DNA from: Vibrio sp. VB16
Lineage (GTDB): Bacteria; Pseudomonadota; Gammaproteobacteria; Enterobacterales; Vibrionaceae
DNA length: 64,000 nucleotides
Assembly: GCF_015594925.2 (NCBI RefSeq)
Contig: NZ_CP087591.1
Coordinates: 496,001 to 560,000 of the forward strand
Direction of reading: 5' to 3'
Position numbers and translations under genes: made by a program
The notes under the pieces: model-generated
The model's input: only the letters and a program-made list of their open reading frames with translations
Database searches by the model: none
Told to the model about the DNA's origin: nothing
Shown: one piece after another, positions 1 to 9,700 of the stretch
Layout of the letters: every line of letters begins with the position of its first letter
How positions within the stretch are numbered: the stretch's first letter is position 1

Positions 1-1239
1 ATCAAACTCAATCGAATCAAGATCATGATAAGAGTGGTCTATCACTCTTCGAAATACCTCCATAGACAATGTGTGGCTCTTATGCTGGCTGACAGCATCA
101 TAGATCAGAGCCTGCAATTCACGTACATTGCCCGGAAAATGGTAGGTAGACAACAGCACTGGCAATTCTTTAGGGTAAGCGGGAACGATTTTATGCATCT
201 CATCGGACGCTTGCGTCAAAAAATGCTTGAAAAGCAAAGGAATATCATCTTTTCGTTCTCTTAACGCGGGCACCTCAACAAGGTGAGTGCAGAGTCTAAA
301 GTAGAGATCCTTTCTGAAACTGCCTTCCTCTACTTTAGATTTAAGATCCTGATGAGTCGCAGCAACAATACGTGCTTTGCTGCGTTTAGGGCGATCACTA
401 CCCAACGAGTAGTATTCTCCTTCTTGTAGAAGCCGGAGCAATTTGGTTTGCGATGTATGACTAAGATCACCAATTTCATCTAAGAATAGTGTGCCATCTG
501 CGGCAGCCTCAACCATACCTATTCGCTTTTTATCCGCCCCGGTAAAGGCGCCTCTGCTATGGCCAAACAACGTATCAGCAAAAACGTTATCATCAATACC
601 CGCAACATTGACACTGACCATCTTGCCTGGACGGCGACTCAACTTATGAACCGCTTTTGCAATCTGCTCTTTACCTACACCACTCTCACCACAGATCATC
701 ACTGATTGTCGACTAGACGAAACCGACTCTAAATACTGAAATATCGAGCGCAGTTTTTTATCCTGAGTGATTATCTGTTCAAATACTTCTGGTTCTTCTA
801 ATGTATCGGAAAGAAAACGTCTGCGCATTGCTTCATTTTCTCGACGCATTTCCTGCATCGATACGGCGCGCTTAATCCCTTCTAACAGGCGGCTTTCTTC
901 TGTCGTTTTTACAAAATAGTCATACGCACCAAGACGAATGCAATCTACCGCTGTTTCTATCTGGTTCATACCACTAATGATAATAACGCCAACTTGAGGA
1001 TGTTTTTCCACAATCTGCTTTAGAAGTACATCCCCCGTTAAATGAGGCATGTTTAGATCGAGTAACACCAACTCAATCGGATGTTGTTCGATTAATGTCA
1101 TCACCTCACGACTATCACTCGTTTGATACAGGTGATTTATCCCCCCTCGCCTTTCAAGAACGAGAGACAAACTGCGTATAAATGCTGATTCATCATCAAC
1201 TAACAAGACACCGAAACTCGGGTAAAGCGTATCTTTCAT
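1..1239 (-). CDS. sigma-54-dependent response regulator (partial, C-terminus outside window)
   Basis: I translated this by hand from the ATG at 1239; the frame stays open for 413 codons to the window edge, so the C-terminal DNA-binding helix-turn-helix lies outside. The receiver domain (about 1-120) has the acidic pair D15/D16, phosphoacceptor D61 in LLDLNMP and K111. It is followed by an AAA+ domain with Walker A GESGVGKE and the sigma-54 contact motif GAFTGA, then a GNVREL box. This is the DctD/NtrC architecture, normally about 440-470 residues. It starts 5 bp after the stop of the sensor kinase gene, so the two are certainly cotranscribed and form a cognate pair. Its targets should carry -24/-12 promoters; I saw no convincing one in this window. 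Confidence 0.93.
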   Translation of the reverse strand, partial: MKDTLYPSFGVLLVDDESAFIRSLSLVLERRGGINHLYQTSDSREVMTLIEQHPIELVLLDLNMPHLTGDVLLKQIVEKHPQVGVIIISGMNQIETAVDCIRLGAYDYFVKTTEESRLLEGIKRAVSMQEMRRENEAMRRRFLSDTLEEPEVFEQIITQDKKLRSIFQYLESVSSSRQSVMICGESGVGKEQIAKAVHKLSRRPGKMVSVNVAGIDDNVFADTLFGHSRGAFTGADKKRIGMVEAAADGTLFLDEIGDLSHTSQTKLLRLLQEGEYYSLGSDRPKRSKARIVAATHQDLKSKVEEGSFRKDLYFRLCTHLVEVPALRERKDDIPLLFKHFLTQASDEMHKIVPAYPKELPVLLSTYHFPGNVRELQALIYDAVSQHKSHTLSMEVFRRVIDHSYHDLDSIEFD

Positions 1240-1244
1240 GTAAA

Positions 1245-2915
1245 TTAGTTTTCCTTAGTTAACGGAATAGTGAGAAGAATTTGAGTTCCTTTTCTCACTA
1301 CAGACTTAAATAGTAGCTTGCCACCATGTTCTTCAATAATATTTGAAGATATCGACAAGCCCAATCCTGTTCCACCTTCTTTACGCTTCGTTGTGAAAAA
1401 AGGGTCGGTAAGTCGAGAGAGGTGTTGAGATTCTATCCCCTTTCCTTCATCACTTATCGTCAGCTCAATTCTGCGGGTAGCCATCTGGTATTCTGTTTTT
1501 ATAGATATAACTTGGTGAGTACTATCTAATGCCTGACAGGCGTTAACAATAAGGTTGATAACGACCTGCTGTAATCTTTGGCTATTTCCTTTGAATAAAG
1601 GCAGCGATTCGCTGTACGACACAGAGAAATTATCTGTCGCGGATTTAATTGCCCTATCTGTCAATCGAATCGCAGCGGCAACCACTTGGTTTAAATCAAC
1701 ATTATCGGAAAGAGCTTGCGGTTCTTGCCTTGCAAAATCTCGCAAGTCGCTCACAATCCTACGAATATGGTTCGATCCCTCTAGCATCTCCCCAAGCATT
1801 AAAGGGATCTCTTTACTAATGCGAGTATAATTGAGGCCAGCAATCTCGAAATCACCATGATTTTCATAGTGCTCTTCAAGTATTTCCTCAATATCCTCAA
1901 ACGACTCTTTCAAAACCGGAAGGTTAAGCAACAACAAACTGGTTGGATTATTAATTTCATGTGCAACACCGGAGACAAGTATACCGAGAGACGCCATCTT
2001 ATCGGCTTGAATTAACTGTTGATGCTGCTGTTCCAGTTTTTTGGTTCGCCTGGCGACTTGCTTTGCCAAACTTCTGTTCCATACAATAACGACAATAAAA
2101 ATAGAGGTAAATAACACAGACGCAATTACGATAAACAGACTGATTTTCTGCCAATTTAGTCCACTTTCTGTATACGAACCAAACCATTTATTGTAGATCT
2201 CCTGCTGCTTACCCGTATTCTTTAGTATCGCTAGACCTTCATTAAATTTGGCGAGTAGGTCGGCATTACCTTTTAAGACCGCATAACCATAGCGTTGAGA
2301 GCTCAATGGTTTGCCTACAGGTTCTACATTTGACAATGACAATTCTTTACCTAAATAAAGCCCGGGCAAATTGGCAACAAAAGCATAATCATACTTACCT
2401 GCAGAAAGCATCCGTAGCGCTGCTGCATGGGTATCCACATAAATAAGTCGGACATCAATTCCAGAGCTCTCCATTTTCTCTGCCATTATGCCGCCGCTTT
2501 GAACAATAACGGACTTTCCAGCAAGCTCAGATAATTGTGAGATAGACGGAGAACCCACACGTGCAAAAACAGATTGATGGATAAGGGAGTGAGGTGGAGA
2601 AAAATCGAGAAGTTCCGCCCTTTCCTCTGAATAAGAGATCCCTTGAAGTAGATCGATATTGCCACTTTCAAGATCCCACTTCATTTCATCCCAACTTGAT
2701 AGTGCAACGTTAACATCTAACCCCATAACCTGCGCAATAGCATAGGTAAGCTCGGTGTTATATCCGTCAGGTTCACCATTATTATTGATAAATTCGTAGG
2801 GGGGATAATTATGGTCTCCACCGACAACAATAATCTTGTCATTCGCTAGGGCATTAGTCATGAATGCAATACAGCAAAAAAACAATGTTATAAGCAGATA
2901 TTTCACTTCTTTCAT
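1245..2915 (-). CDS. sensor histidine kinase with periplasmic amino-acid-type binding domain
   Basis: 556 residues. A signal peptide (1-24) is followed by one family-3 solute-binding domain (about 27-246, the fold of amino-acid ABC binding proteins), a transmembrane helix (about 258-280), a short coiled linker and a kinase core. H319 in GVAHEINNP is the predicted phosphorylation site; N458 (N box), DEGKGI (G1), PFFTTK (F) and GGTGLGLSI (G2) complete the ATPase domain. The HEINNP box is typical of DctB/NtrB-like kinases that partner sigma-54 regulators, and the next gene is exactly such a regulator. The ligand is probably a small organic or amino acid in the periplasm; nothing in the sequence identifies which. 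Confidence 0.93.
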   Translation of the reverse strand: MKEVKYLLITLFFCCIAFMTNALANDKIIVVGGDHNYPPYEFINNNGEPDGYNTELTYAIAQVMGLDVNVALSSWDEMKWDLESGNIDLLQGISYSEERAELLDFSPPHSLIHQSVFARVGSPSISQLSELAGKSVIVQSGGIMAEKMESSGIDVRLIYVDTHAAALRMLSAGKYDYAFVANLPGLYLGKELSLSNVEPVGKPLSSQRYGYAVLKGNADLLAKFNEGLAILKNTGKQQEIYNKWFGSYTESGLNWQKISLFIVIASVLFTSIFIVVIVWNRSLAKQVARRTKKLEQQHQQLIQADKMASLGILVSGVAHEINNPTSLLLLNLPVLKESFEDIEEILEEHYENHGDFEIAGLNYTRISKEIPLMLGEMLEGSNHIRRIVSDLRDFARQEPQALSDNVDLNQVVAAAIRLTDRAIKSATDNFSVSYSESLPLFKGNSQRLQQVVINLIVNACQALDSTHQVISIKTEYQMATRRIELTISDEGKGIESQHLSRLTDPFFTTKRKEGGTGLGLSISSNIIEEHGGKLLFKSVVRKGTQILLTIPLTKEN

Positions 2916-3224
2916 AGTTGGTTTTCATTCCTTACTGTTAGCGTTTCATCCTTGCGAAAAGTATACATTAATCGCTATGATGTAAAACCTGAAAAGGGGT
3001 AATAAGAGCCACTCTAGCTCTAAATTTCAGCGGTTTTTACTCGGTTCATCAATCAGAAACGTTGACACGGATTAAAATCAAATAATATCGTTAAATTAGT
3101 CAGTTATATGGAAATACAGCCAACCTGTAACACGAAATTTTGGTAATGATGGTTAGTTTTGTACATAAAAATGTGCCTCTTCACAAATTATTGAAGTTAT
3201 TCCAAAAAGTTAACGTAATATTCA
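2916..3224. other. intergenic region, kinase/cold-shock divergent promoters
   Basis: AT-rich spacer between the minus-strand kinase gene and the plus-strand cold-shock gene. I see no ORF of note, RNA gene or strong repeat; only a weak 5-bp inverted repeat near 3010. It must hold the kinase/regulator promoter. Confidence 0.5.
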
Positions 3225-3410
3225 TTGACTTCCTACGTAGTTGATTTAAGCTTTGTCCCGGCTAGAAAGAAAAGCTTTTGTTTAAGATTTACAAGTCGTT
3301 GGTTAGTTCAAAACTTCCCGCCGTGTGTATCTAAATAGCAATCTATTTTTTCCACGCTATCTATATATGTCCCCAGTGGGACCTACACAATTTTTATAGG
3401 AATTAAGACT
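3225..3410 (+). promoter_or_regulatory. cold-shock gene promoter candidate and long 5' leader
   Basis: A TTGACT hexamer at 3225-3230 is a candidate -35 box; a start near 3255-3260 would give a leader of about 150 nt, the size typical of cspA-family mRNAs, whose leaders refold with temperature. A small hairpin (GTCCC, loop CAGT, GGGAC) occupies 3369-3382, about 30 nt before the start codon, and an AGGA ribosome-binding site follows near 3398. The leader length and the thermosensor role are inferred from the family; only the hairpin and hexamer are seen directly. Confidence 0.5.
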
Positions 3411-3620
3411 ATGTCTAACACAGTGACTGGTACAGTTAAATGGTTTAACGAAACTAAAGGTTTCGGTTTCATTCAACAAGAAAATGGCCCAGACGTTTTT
3501 GCACATTTCAGTGCTATTCAATCTGACGGTTTCCGTACTCTTGGTGAAGGTCAAAAAGTTGAGTTCACTGTAACTCAAGGCCAAAAAGGCCCTCAAGCTG
3601 AGAACATCAAACCTGTTTAA
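3411..3620 (+). CDS. cspA: cold-shock protein, CspA family
   Basis: 69 residues, the usual family length. The single OB-fold domain contains both nucleic-acid-binding motifs: the RNP1 type KGFGFIQQ and RNP2 type VFAHFSAI. Such proteins bind single-stranded RNA and act as RNA chaperones that melt secondary structure in the cold. The gene stands alone with its own long leader and a strong terminator at 3651. Vibrios carry several csp paralogues, so the family call is firm but the exact paralogue is not. Confidence 0.93.
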   Translation: MSNTVTGTVKWFNETKGFGFIQQENGPDVFAHFSAIQSDGFRTLGEGQKVEFTVTQGQKGPQAENIKPV

Positions 3621-3650
3621 TATGGTTTGTTAAATCGCTAAAATTTCTGT

Positions 3651-3677
3651 AGCCAGTCTAACGACTGGCTATTTTTT
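3651..3677 (+). terminator. Rho-independent terminator of the cold-shock gene
   Basis: Perfect 8-bp inverted repeat AGCCAGTC / GACTGGCT with a 4-nt loop (3651-3670), immediately followed by A and seven T. Confidence 0.93.
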
Positions 3678-3706
3678 TGTCTTTTTTCTAGATAAGGATA
3701 GAAAGC

Positions 3707-4162
3707 ATGCGCACATTAGGAAATATAATCTGGTTCTTGTTCGGTGGTATCATCATGGGCCTAGCTTGGTGGCTTTTTGGTATACTCGCTTTCATCAGTA
3801 TCATTGGCATTCCATGGGGCCGCGCTTGTTTTGTCATGGGTACTTTCTCATTTTTCCCATTTGGTAAAGAAGCGATTGATCGGGAAGAGTTAACAAATAA
3901 TAGGGACATAGGCACTGGTACTTTTGGTATTATCGGCAACATCCTTTGGTTTTTCTTTGCTGGTATCTGGCTTGCGATAGGTCATATTACTTCTGCCATT
4001 GCTTGTTTCATTACCATCATCGGCATACCCTTTAGCATTCAGCATCTCAAACTTGCCGCTATTGCTCTATTTCCGATTGGTAAAACCGTTGTCGAAAAAG
4101 AGATAGCTTCCGCCGCTAGAGAGGCGAACGCACAAGACTATATCCGGAAAAACCGAAAATAG
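3707..4162 (+). CDS. yccF: YccF-family inner membrane protein
   Basis: 151 residues consisting of two tandem copies of the YccF (DUF307) unit: a hydrophobic segment rich in W/F/G, then an IIGIPWG or IIGIPFS signature, then an FPFGK or FPIGK motif. The internal duplication is visible (FFPFGKEAID near 45-55 and LFPIGKTVVE near 118-128). The protein should span the inner membrane several times. Its molecular function is not established. A start with a GGATAG ribosome-binding site lies just after the cold-shock terminator, so it has its own transcription start. Confidence 0.87.
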   Translation: MRTLGNIIWFLFGGIIMGLAWWLFGILAFISIIGIPWGRACFVMGTFSFFPFGKEAIDREELTNNRDIGTGTFGIIGNILWFFFAGIWLAIGHITSAIACFITIIGIPFSIQHLKLAAIALFPIGKTVVEKEIASAAREANAQDYIRKNRK

Positions 4163-4194
4163 ACCTTCTAAAACGAATCAAAGAGAAATTAAAA

Positions 4195-4728
4195 GTGGCT
4201 TTAAAACCGACAATATATAAATTCCGTGTGGCATTAACCGATATTAATAACGATTACTATGATTCGCTTAGTTTAACTATTGCGCAGCACCCTTCGGAAA
4301 GCTTACAAAGGATGATGGCACGTGTAGTCGCATTTTCTATGAATGCGCAGCCCGACCTCTCTTTTACTAAAGGGCTTTCAAACATAGAAGAGCCCGATAT
4401 CTGGCATAAAACATTGGATGACCAAATTTCATTGTGGATAGACGTTGGTGAACCCGATCCTGAGCGTGTGAAAAAATCAACGCGATTAGCGCGTAAAGTT
4501 CGTGTGTATAGTTTTAATACAAAATCTGATGTTTGGTGGAAACAAAACGCAAATAAACTAAACTTGTTAAAGGCAGAGGTCTATAAGTTTGACGCTGAAG
4601 GGATCGAAACCCTAGCAACCTATGTAAAAAGAACGATGGATTTTTCTATCATGCTTTCTGGCAATACTGTTTTTGTTTCAACAGAAAATGGTGATTGCGA
4701 GATAGAGTGGCGAGAACTGAAGGCTTAA
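4195..4728 (+). CDS. yaeQ: YaeQ family protein
   Basis: 177 residues from a GTG start at 4195; the N-terminus (ALKPTIYKFRVALTDI) matches the usual beginning of YaeQ, and length agrees with the family (about 180). YaeQ proteins have a PD-(D/E)XK-like fold; a nuclease activity has been suggested by structure but the role is unsettled. It follows yccF by 32 bp and precedes the next gene by 6 bp, so the three may be one transcript. Confidence 0.85.
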   Translation: MALKPTIYKFRVALTDINNDYYDSLSLTIAQHPSESLQRMMARVVAFSMNAQPDLSFTKGLSNIEEPDIWHKTLDDQISLWIDVGEPDPERVKKSTRLARKVRVYSFNTKSDVWWKQNANKLNLLKAEVYKFDAEGIETLATYVKRTMDFSIMLSGNTVFVSTENGDCEIEWRELKA

Positions 4729-4734
4729 CAATTT

Positions 4735-5298
4735 ATGACAGACTCAATCATAAGCAAACTTAAACAACAGCTGGAAGTCGCTGGCATAGATACGCTTCAT
4801 CTTTCGGATAAAGAAGCGTCGCTGTTTGCTCGTGCAGTGGAGGAAAAAGCCGCTGTCTACGAAAATATCTGCTCTAAAAGCCCAGGGAAAGACCCCAAAC
4901 TTCTTCTTCTTGGGTTATTAACCAAACTGCAAATCGAAGCCACAGCAAGGTTAGAAACCCAAGCCGATAAAATAGGCATGATGCAGAATATTTTTTCGGA
5001 TACTCTCGGTCAATCTCAGGCTGACAAATTTAGTGCCGATTCCGTTATAGAACTATCACTCGTCACTAAACTATGGCTCATGGTTCAAGGCTACCTGAAT
5101 ATGGATTTCAGTTTAGCCAATGATTACGCACATAATGCATCTGAGCTGCTAGCAAAGGCTCTTCACTCTCATAGCGTAGATGAAATTCGCACCGAGCTTC
5201 TCGCCAGCTATTACCATGGTAAAGAAAAACGAAAAGTCGACGTTCCCTCTATCCTCTGGTCAGATAAAATCGTCAAGTGGTTTACTCGCTCTAGCTAA
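4735..5298 (+). CDS. conserved hypothetical protein, mostly helical
   Basis: 187 residues; I do not recognise the family. The protein is soluble (no signal peptide or membrane helix), leucine/alanine-rich and predicted helical, with basic residues near the C-terminus (GKEKRKVD) and an ending KWFTRSS. It starts 6 bp after yaeQ with no independent promoter visible, so it is probably cotranscribed. It converges with ppiC with only 1 bp between stop codons. Confidence 0.72.
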   Translation: MTDSIISKLKQQLEVAGIDTLHLSDKEASLFARAVEEKAAVYENICSKSPGKDPKLLLLGLLTKLQIEATARLETQADKIGMMQNIFSDTLGQSQADKFSADSVIELSLVTKLWLMVQGYLNMDFSLANDYAHNASELLAKALHSHSVDEIRTELLASYYHGKEKRKVDVPSILWSDKIVKWFTRSS

Positions 5299-5299
5299 T

Positions 5300-5578
5300 T
5301 TATGTTTTGTAGAGCACCTTAACCACGTGCCATCCAAACTTGGTTTTGACGATAAATGGTGTCAGCACTTCATTTTTGAATACGGCTTTATCGAATTGTG
5401 GCACCATGGCGCCTTGACGAAATTCACCGAGGTCCCCACCTTTCTTTGCCGATGGACAGGTCGAATGCTTTTTCGCCAACACTTGAAATTTGGCTCCTTT
5501 CTTAAGTTCTGCTAGCAGTTCTTTAGCTAAAGATTCGTGTTTTACTAATATATGCAATGCTGCCGCGGTTCTAGCCAT
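5300..5578 (-). CDS. ppiC: peptidyl-prolyl cis-trans isomerase C (parvulin)
   Basis: I place the start at the ATG at 5578, giving 92 residues beginning MARTAAALHILVK, as in E. coli PpiC; a GGAG ribosome-binding site lies 7 nt upstream. The upstream in-frame start at 5590 would overlap that site. Parvulin signatures are present: LHILVKHE, KHSTCPS, GGDLGEF, MVPQFDKAVF and GWHVVKVLY. It is a cytoplasmic proline isomerase acting in protein folding. Confidence 0.93.
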   Translation of the reverse strand: MARTAAALHILVKHESLAKELLAELKKGAKFQVLAKKHSTCPSAKKGGDLGEFRQGAMVPQFDKAVFKNEVLTPFIVKTKFGWHVVKVLYKT

Positions 5579-5739
5579 GATGAGCTCCAAAGAAAATAAA
5601 AGGCGATTTTAACTAAATCACTCAAGATGTACATGTTTAGGCCGCTATAATGTCATATTTATTAAAATATATACTGAGTAGTGGCTAAGAGTTAGTTACT
5701 ATAGAGCCTGTCAATAAGTCGTATGTGTAGGATAAAAAC

Positions 5740-6648
5740 ATGAAAAGCAAAGCGAGCCAGTCCCAAGGGATGCTATTGTTTAAACTCTCTCTACTGCAAC
5801 AGAGCTTTGCCATAGGTACATTAAAGGTACGCGAGATTGTTCCTTACTCACCAACGACACAGATCCCTTTCTCGCATCATCATGTTATTGGAACGGTAAA
5901 TATCCGAGGTCTTACCGTCCCTGTCATCGACATGGCGGCCGCGATTGGTTTTAGACCGATAGCAAAAGAAGAATATAATGAGTGCTACCTCATTGTGACC
6001 GATTGCTTACGAACTATCGTTGCATTTATGGTTAGGACGATAGAAAAAATCATCGATTGTGACTGGCATGCCATCGAACCTTCACCAGAAACGGCAGGGT
6101 CTAACGTATTTGTTACTGGCATCACTCGCTACGAAGACAAGATAGTCCAGATGCTCGATGTAGAACTGCTTCTGTCTAAGATATATCCGCAGGATGCATC
6201 TGCGAGGATACCGATTTTAACCGACGTCGAACGCGAACGCCTAAAACCGCTTAATATATTATTGGTCGATGATTCACGCATTGCTCGCAAGCAGCTTTCT
6301 GACGCATTAGACAGCATTAACATTTCATATTTTGTCTGTAAAAACGGCATAGATGCGCTTGAATTAATGAAAAGCCATGCCAACGAAGGAAAGCCCATCG
6401 ACCTTCTCGTCAGTGACATCGAAATGCCAGGCCTTGATGGCTACGAACTCGCATTTGAAGTGCAAAATAACCCCAACATTAGCAAAGCTTATCGTATTCT
6501 ACACACGTCATTGTCTAGTGAAATGAGCGCCGATAGAGCCCACCAAGTTGGTGCGCACGAAGCCTTATGTAAGTTTGATGCCACTGAGTTAGTACAGGCC
6601 ATGTTGCGTGGCGCAGAGCGAATAGAACGCTTGGCGATGAGTAGTTAA
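5740..6648 (+). CDS. cheV: chemotaxis protein CheV (CheW-receiver fusion)
   Basis: 302 residues. The CheW-like scaffold domain covers about 1-155 (IGTVNIRGLTVPVID is the CheW core) and a receiver domain about 172-298, with acidic pair D177/D178 and predicted phosphorylation site D226 in VSDIEMPG. CheV proteins couple chemoreceptors to CheA and are thought to buffer signalling through phosphorylation. No other chemotaxis gene is nearby, which is usual for the scattered cheV copies of vibrios. A strong terminator follows at 6682. Confidence 0.92.
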   Translation: MKSKASQSQGMLLFKLSLLQQSFAIGTLKVREIVPYSPTTQIPFSHHHVIGTVNIRGLTVPVIDMAAAIGFRPIAKEEYNECYLIVTDCLRTIVAFMVRTIEKIIDCDWHAIEPSPETAGSNVFVTGITRYEDKIVQMLDVELLLSKIYPQDASARIPILTDVERERLKPLNILLVDDSRIARKQLSDALDSINISYFVCKNGIDALELMKSHANEGKPIDLLVSDIEMPGLDGYELAFEVQNNPNISKAYRILHTSLSSEMSADRAHQVGAHEALCKFDATELVQAMLRGAERIERLAMSS

Positions 6649-6681
6649 GGCTCCACAGCCATTGTTGAGCATAAATACATG

Positions 6682-6715
6682 AAAACCGCTAGCAACTTGT
6701 TGCTAGCGGTTTTTT
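6682..6715 (+). terminator. bidirectional terminator between cheV and the RND permease gene
   Basis: Perfect 14-bp inverted repeat (6682-6695 and 6700-6713) with loop CTTG, A-rich on the left arm and T-rich on the right arm, so it can stop the converging cheV and efflux transcripts. Confidence 0.92.
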
Positions 6716-6762
6716 ATTAACTAAAGCCATTCAATACAGATTCGTCTCTGAATTTCATAGCA

Positions 6763-9700
6763 TTACTCTTCAATATCAACGACCTTTGTATTTCCACCAT
6801 GAATTTTTTCTCTTCGTCGTTGGATAACAGCATAAAAACCGGGTATCAAAAACGTACCCGCGAGTAATACGCAAAGTAACCCACCTACCAAAGAAACACC
6901 CAATGAGTTTTGGCTTATATGCCCCGCTCCAGAGGCAAATATCAAGGGTGTGATACCTAAAATAAACGACCACGATGTCATGTTTACCGCTCTAAAACGC
7001 AATTTACCGCCGTGTACTGCCGCATCGTCAATAGGTACTTCTTTTTCCTCCCGCTCTTGTTTAGCAAACTCCACAATAAGAATGGCATTTTTGGCCGCTA
7101 AAGCGATCAATAATACCAAGCCTATCTGAGCATAAAGATTGAGTGGTAATCCCGCCAAGTTTATCGCCAAGAAGGAACCCAATGTGGCGACAGGAACAAC
7201 AAGAATAATGGCGATTGGTATACTCCAACTCTCATATTGCGCCACCATGAAGAGATAGATAAAGATAAGTGCCAACGCGAATGCGAAAATCGCTTGGTTT
7301 CCAGCTTTCACTTCTTGATAGGCCATCCCTGTCCATTCATGCTGATAACCATGTGGCAGCACTTCCGCGGCAACTCGTTCCATCGCAGCAATAGCATCAC
7401 CACTTGAATACCCCTGTGCTGGCTGACCTTGGATTACCGCCGAACGATACATGTTGTAACGCCACGCCACGTCAGGTTCAAATACTTGTTCATAGGAAAC
7501 CAATGTGCTCAACGGAATCATCTTGCCTTCAGAAGAACGAACATGGAATCGATTTAGGTTGTTCATGCTGCTTCTGTGTTCGCTATCCGCTTGCATGGTG
7601 ACCCTGAAGTTTTTACCAAACATCGTAAAGTCATTCACATAAAGTGACCCTAGGTTTCCTTGTAATGTCTGGAATATGTCGCCTAAAAAAATGCCTAATT
7701 GTTTCGCCTTTTCCCGGTCAATATCAACATGGAAATGTGGCACATTCGCTCTAAACGTACTAAATGTATGTTGTATCTCTGGCTGTTGATTTGCCGCTTG
7801 AATAACCTCATTCATTACTTGTGCAAGATCGGTTCTATTTCGTCCTAACGTATCCTCTAGAACAAATTCGAAACCAGACGCAGACCCCATACCGGGAACC
7901 GCTGGCGGACCCAAAGAAAACACCACGGCTTCAGGTAGCAATTGAGCTGCGGCGATATTAAGTCGTTGTGCAATAGCAAATGAGGAATGGTCCCCCTCAA
8001 GGCTGTTTCGCACTTCCCAATCTTTAAGCTTGACGAATAAAGTCGCGCCATTAGAAGCCGCTGCACCCGTTAATAATGCATAACCATTCGCAACCGTAAC
8101 GCCATCAATTCCCGGTTCTTGTTCAACAATCTCCATCAACTTCACCGTCGTATCTTCGGTTCTGGATAGTGACGCAGAATCTGGTAGTTGAACATTAACC
8201 AGTAAGATGCCTTTGTCTTCTTGAGGAACAAATGCTGTTGACGTTGTTTTAGTGAAAAAGGTGACGGCGGCGACCGCAATTAAGAAAAATGCGCCAAGTA
8301 ATATTGTCTTTCTCACCAAAAAACCAGCGACATTACCATAGCCCCGCGTCACTTTTTCCAACCCCCTGTTGAATGCCTTGAACCAGTTCGAGGTGTTACC
8401 TCCGCCCTGCTTAAGCACCAATGAACAGAGTGCCGGCGATAAGGTCAATGCATTGATAGAGGAAATAACAACTGAAATACAGATTGTTAAAGCAAACTGC
8501 CGATACATGATGCCAGTAATACCCGGCAGCATAGCAACGGGTAAGAATACCGCCAATAACACAAGCGTCGACGTAACAATGGGACCTGTTACCTCTTTCA
8601 TCGCTATCAATGTCGCCTTCGCCGGCGTTAAGCTAGGATCTTTTTTCATTGTCGTATCGACGTTTTCAATGACCAAAATTGCATCATCTACAACGATACC
8701 AATGGCGAGTATTAGGCCAAAAAGCGTCACCGTATTTATAGTGAAGCCCGTGATGAGCATCACCGCAAAGGTACCTATTAATGAAACCGGAATCGCAACC
8801 ACTGGTATCAATGTGGCTCGTGCACTCCCCAAAAACATGTAGGTAACCGCAATGACCAACAGTATGGCTTCGATGAGTGTTTTAACGACGCCCTTAATCG
8901 ACTCGGCAACAAAAACTGTCGTGTCATAGCTTGTTTCATACGCCATACCCTCAGGGAAATTAACACTCATGCTGTCCAGTAGTGACATCACCGCTTCGCC
9001 GCTTTCTAAAGCGTTAGCATCGGATTGTAGTGACAGCGTAATAATTGCGGCATCTTGCCCTCGAAACTTTCCGTTACCATCGTAGAATTTTTTACCCAGT
9101 TCTAGTCTGGCAACGTCTTGTAAATATATGGTTGAACCATCATTATTGGCTCTTAGCACAACATGTTCAAACTCTTCTACTGTCTCTAGTCTGCCCTTTG
9201 TGACAAGGTTAAATTGAACCTCTTGCGCATTATCATAAGGTGGTGCACCGACTTTACCTGCCGCTACTTGAACATTCTGTTCTGCGAGCGCCGCATATAC
9301 ATCAGTGGTGGTTAACCCGAGATTCGCCATCTTATCGGGGTCCAACCAGACACGCATTGAGAACTCTCCACCACCTATCACCCCGACTTCACTGATGCCC
9401 TTGACGCGCGCGAGTTGATCTTTAACGTTTAGATTTACGTAGTTCACCAGAAACTGATCATCGTATTTGCCATCTGGAGCGTAAAAGTTCAAAACCATTA
9501 GCAGGTCCGGTGACCTCTTTTTCACCGTCACACCAACCATGCGCACTTCTTGAGGAAGTTTTGACTCGATTTGAGTCACTCGATTCTGCACGTTAACTTG
9601 TGCCATATCAGGGTCAGTACCAACATCAAAGGTAACGTTCAGATTGTACGACCCATCGTTGGCACTTTTTGAAGACATGTAGATCATGTTCTCAACGCCA

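Noticed and set aside
5180..5515. 111-codon plus-strand ORF across the end of the unknown gene and ppiC
   Set aside because: It is the antisense shadow of ppiC; the ppiC frame carries full parvulin motifs.
8369..8842. 157-codon plus-strand ORF inside the RND permease
   Set aside because: Shadow of a membrane-helix-coding region; no independent signals.
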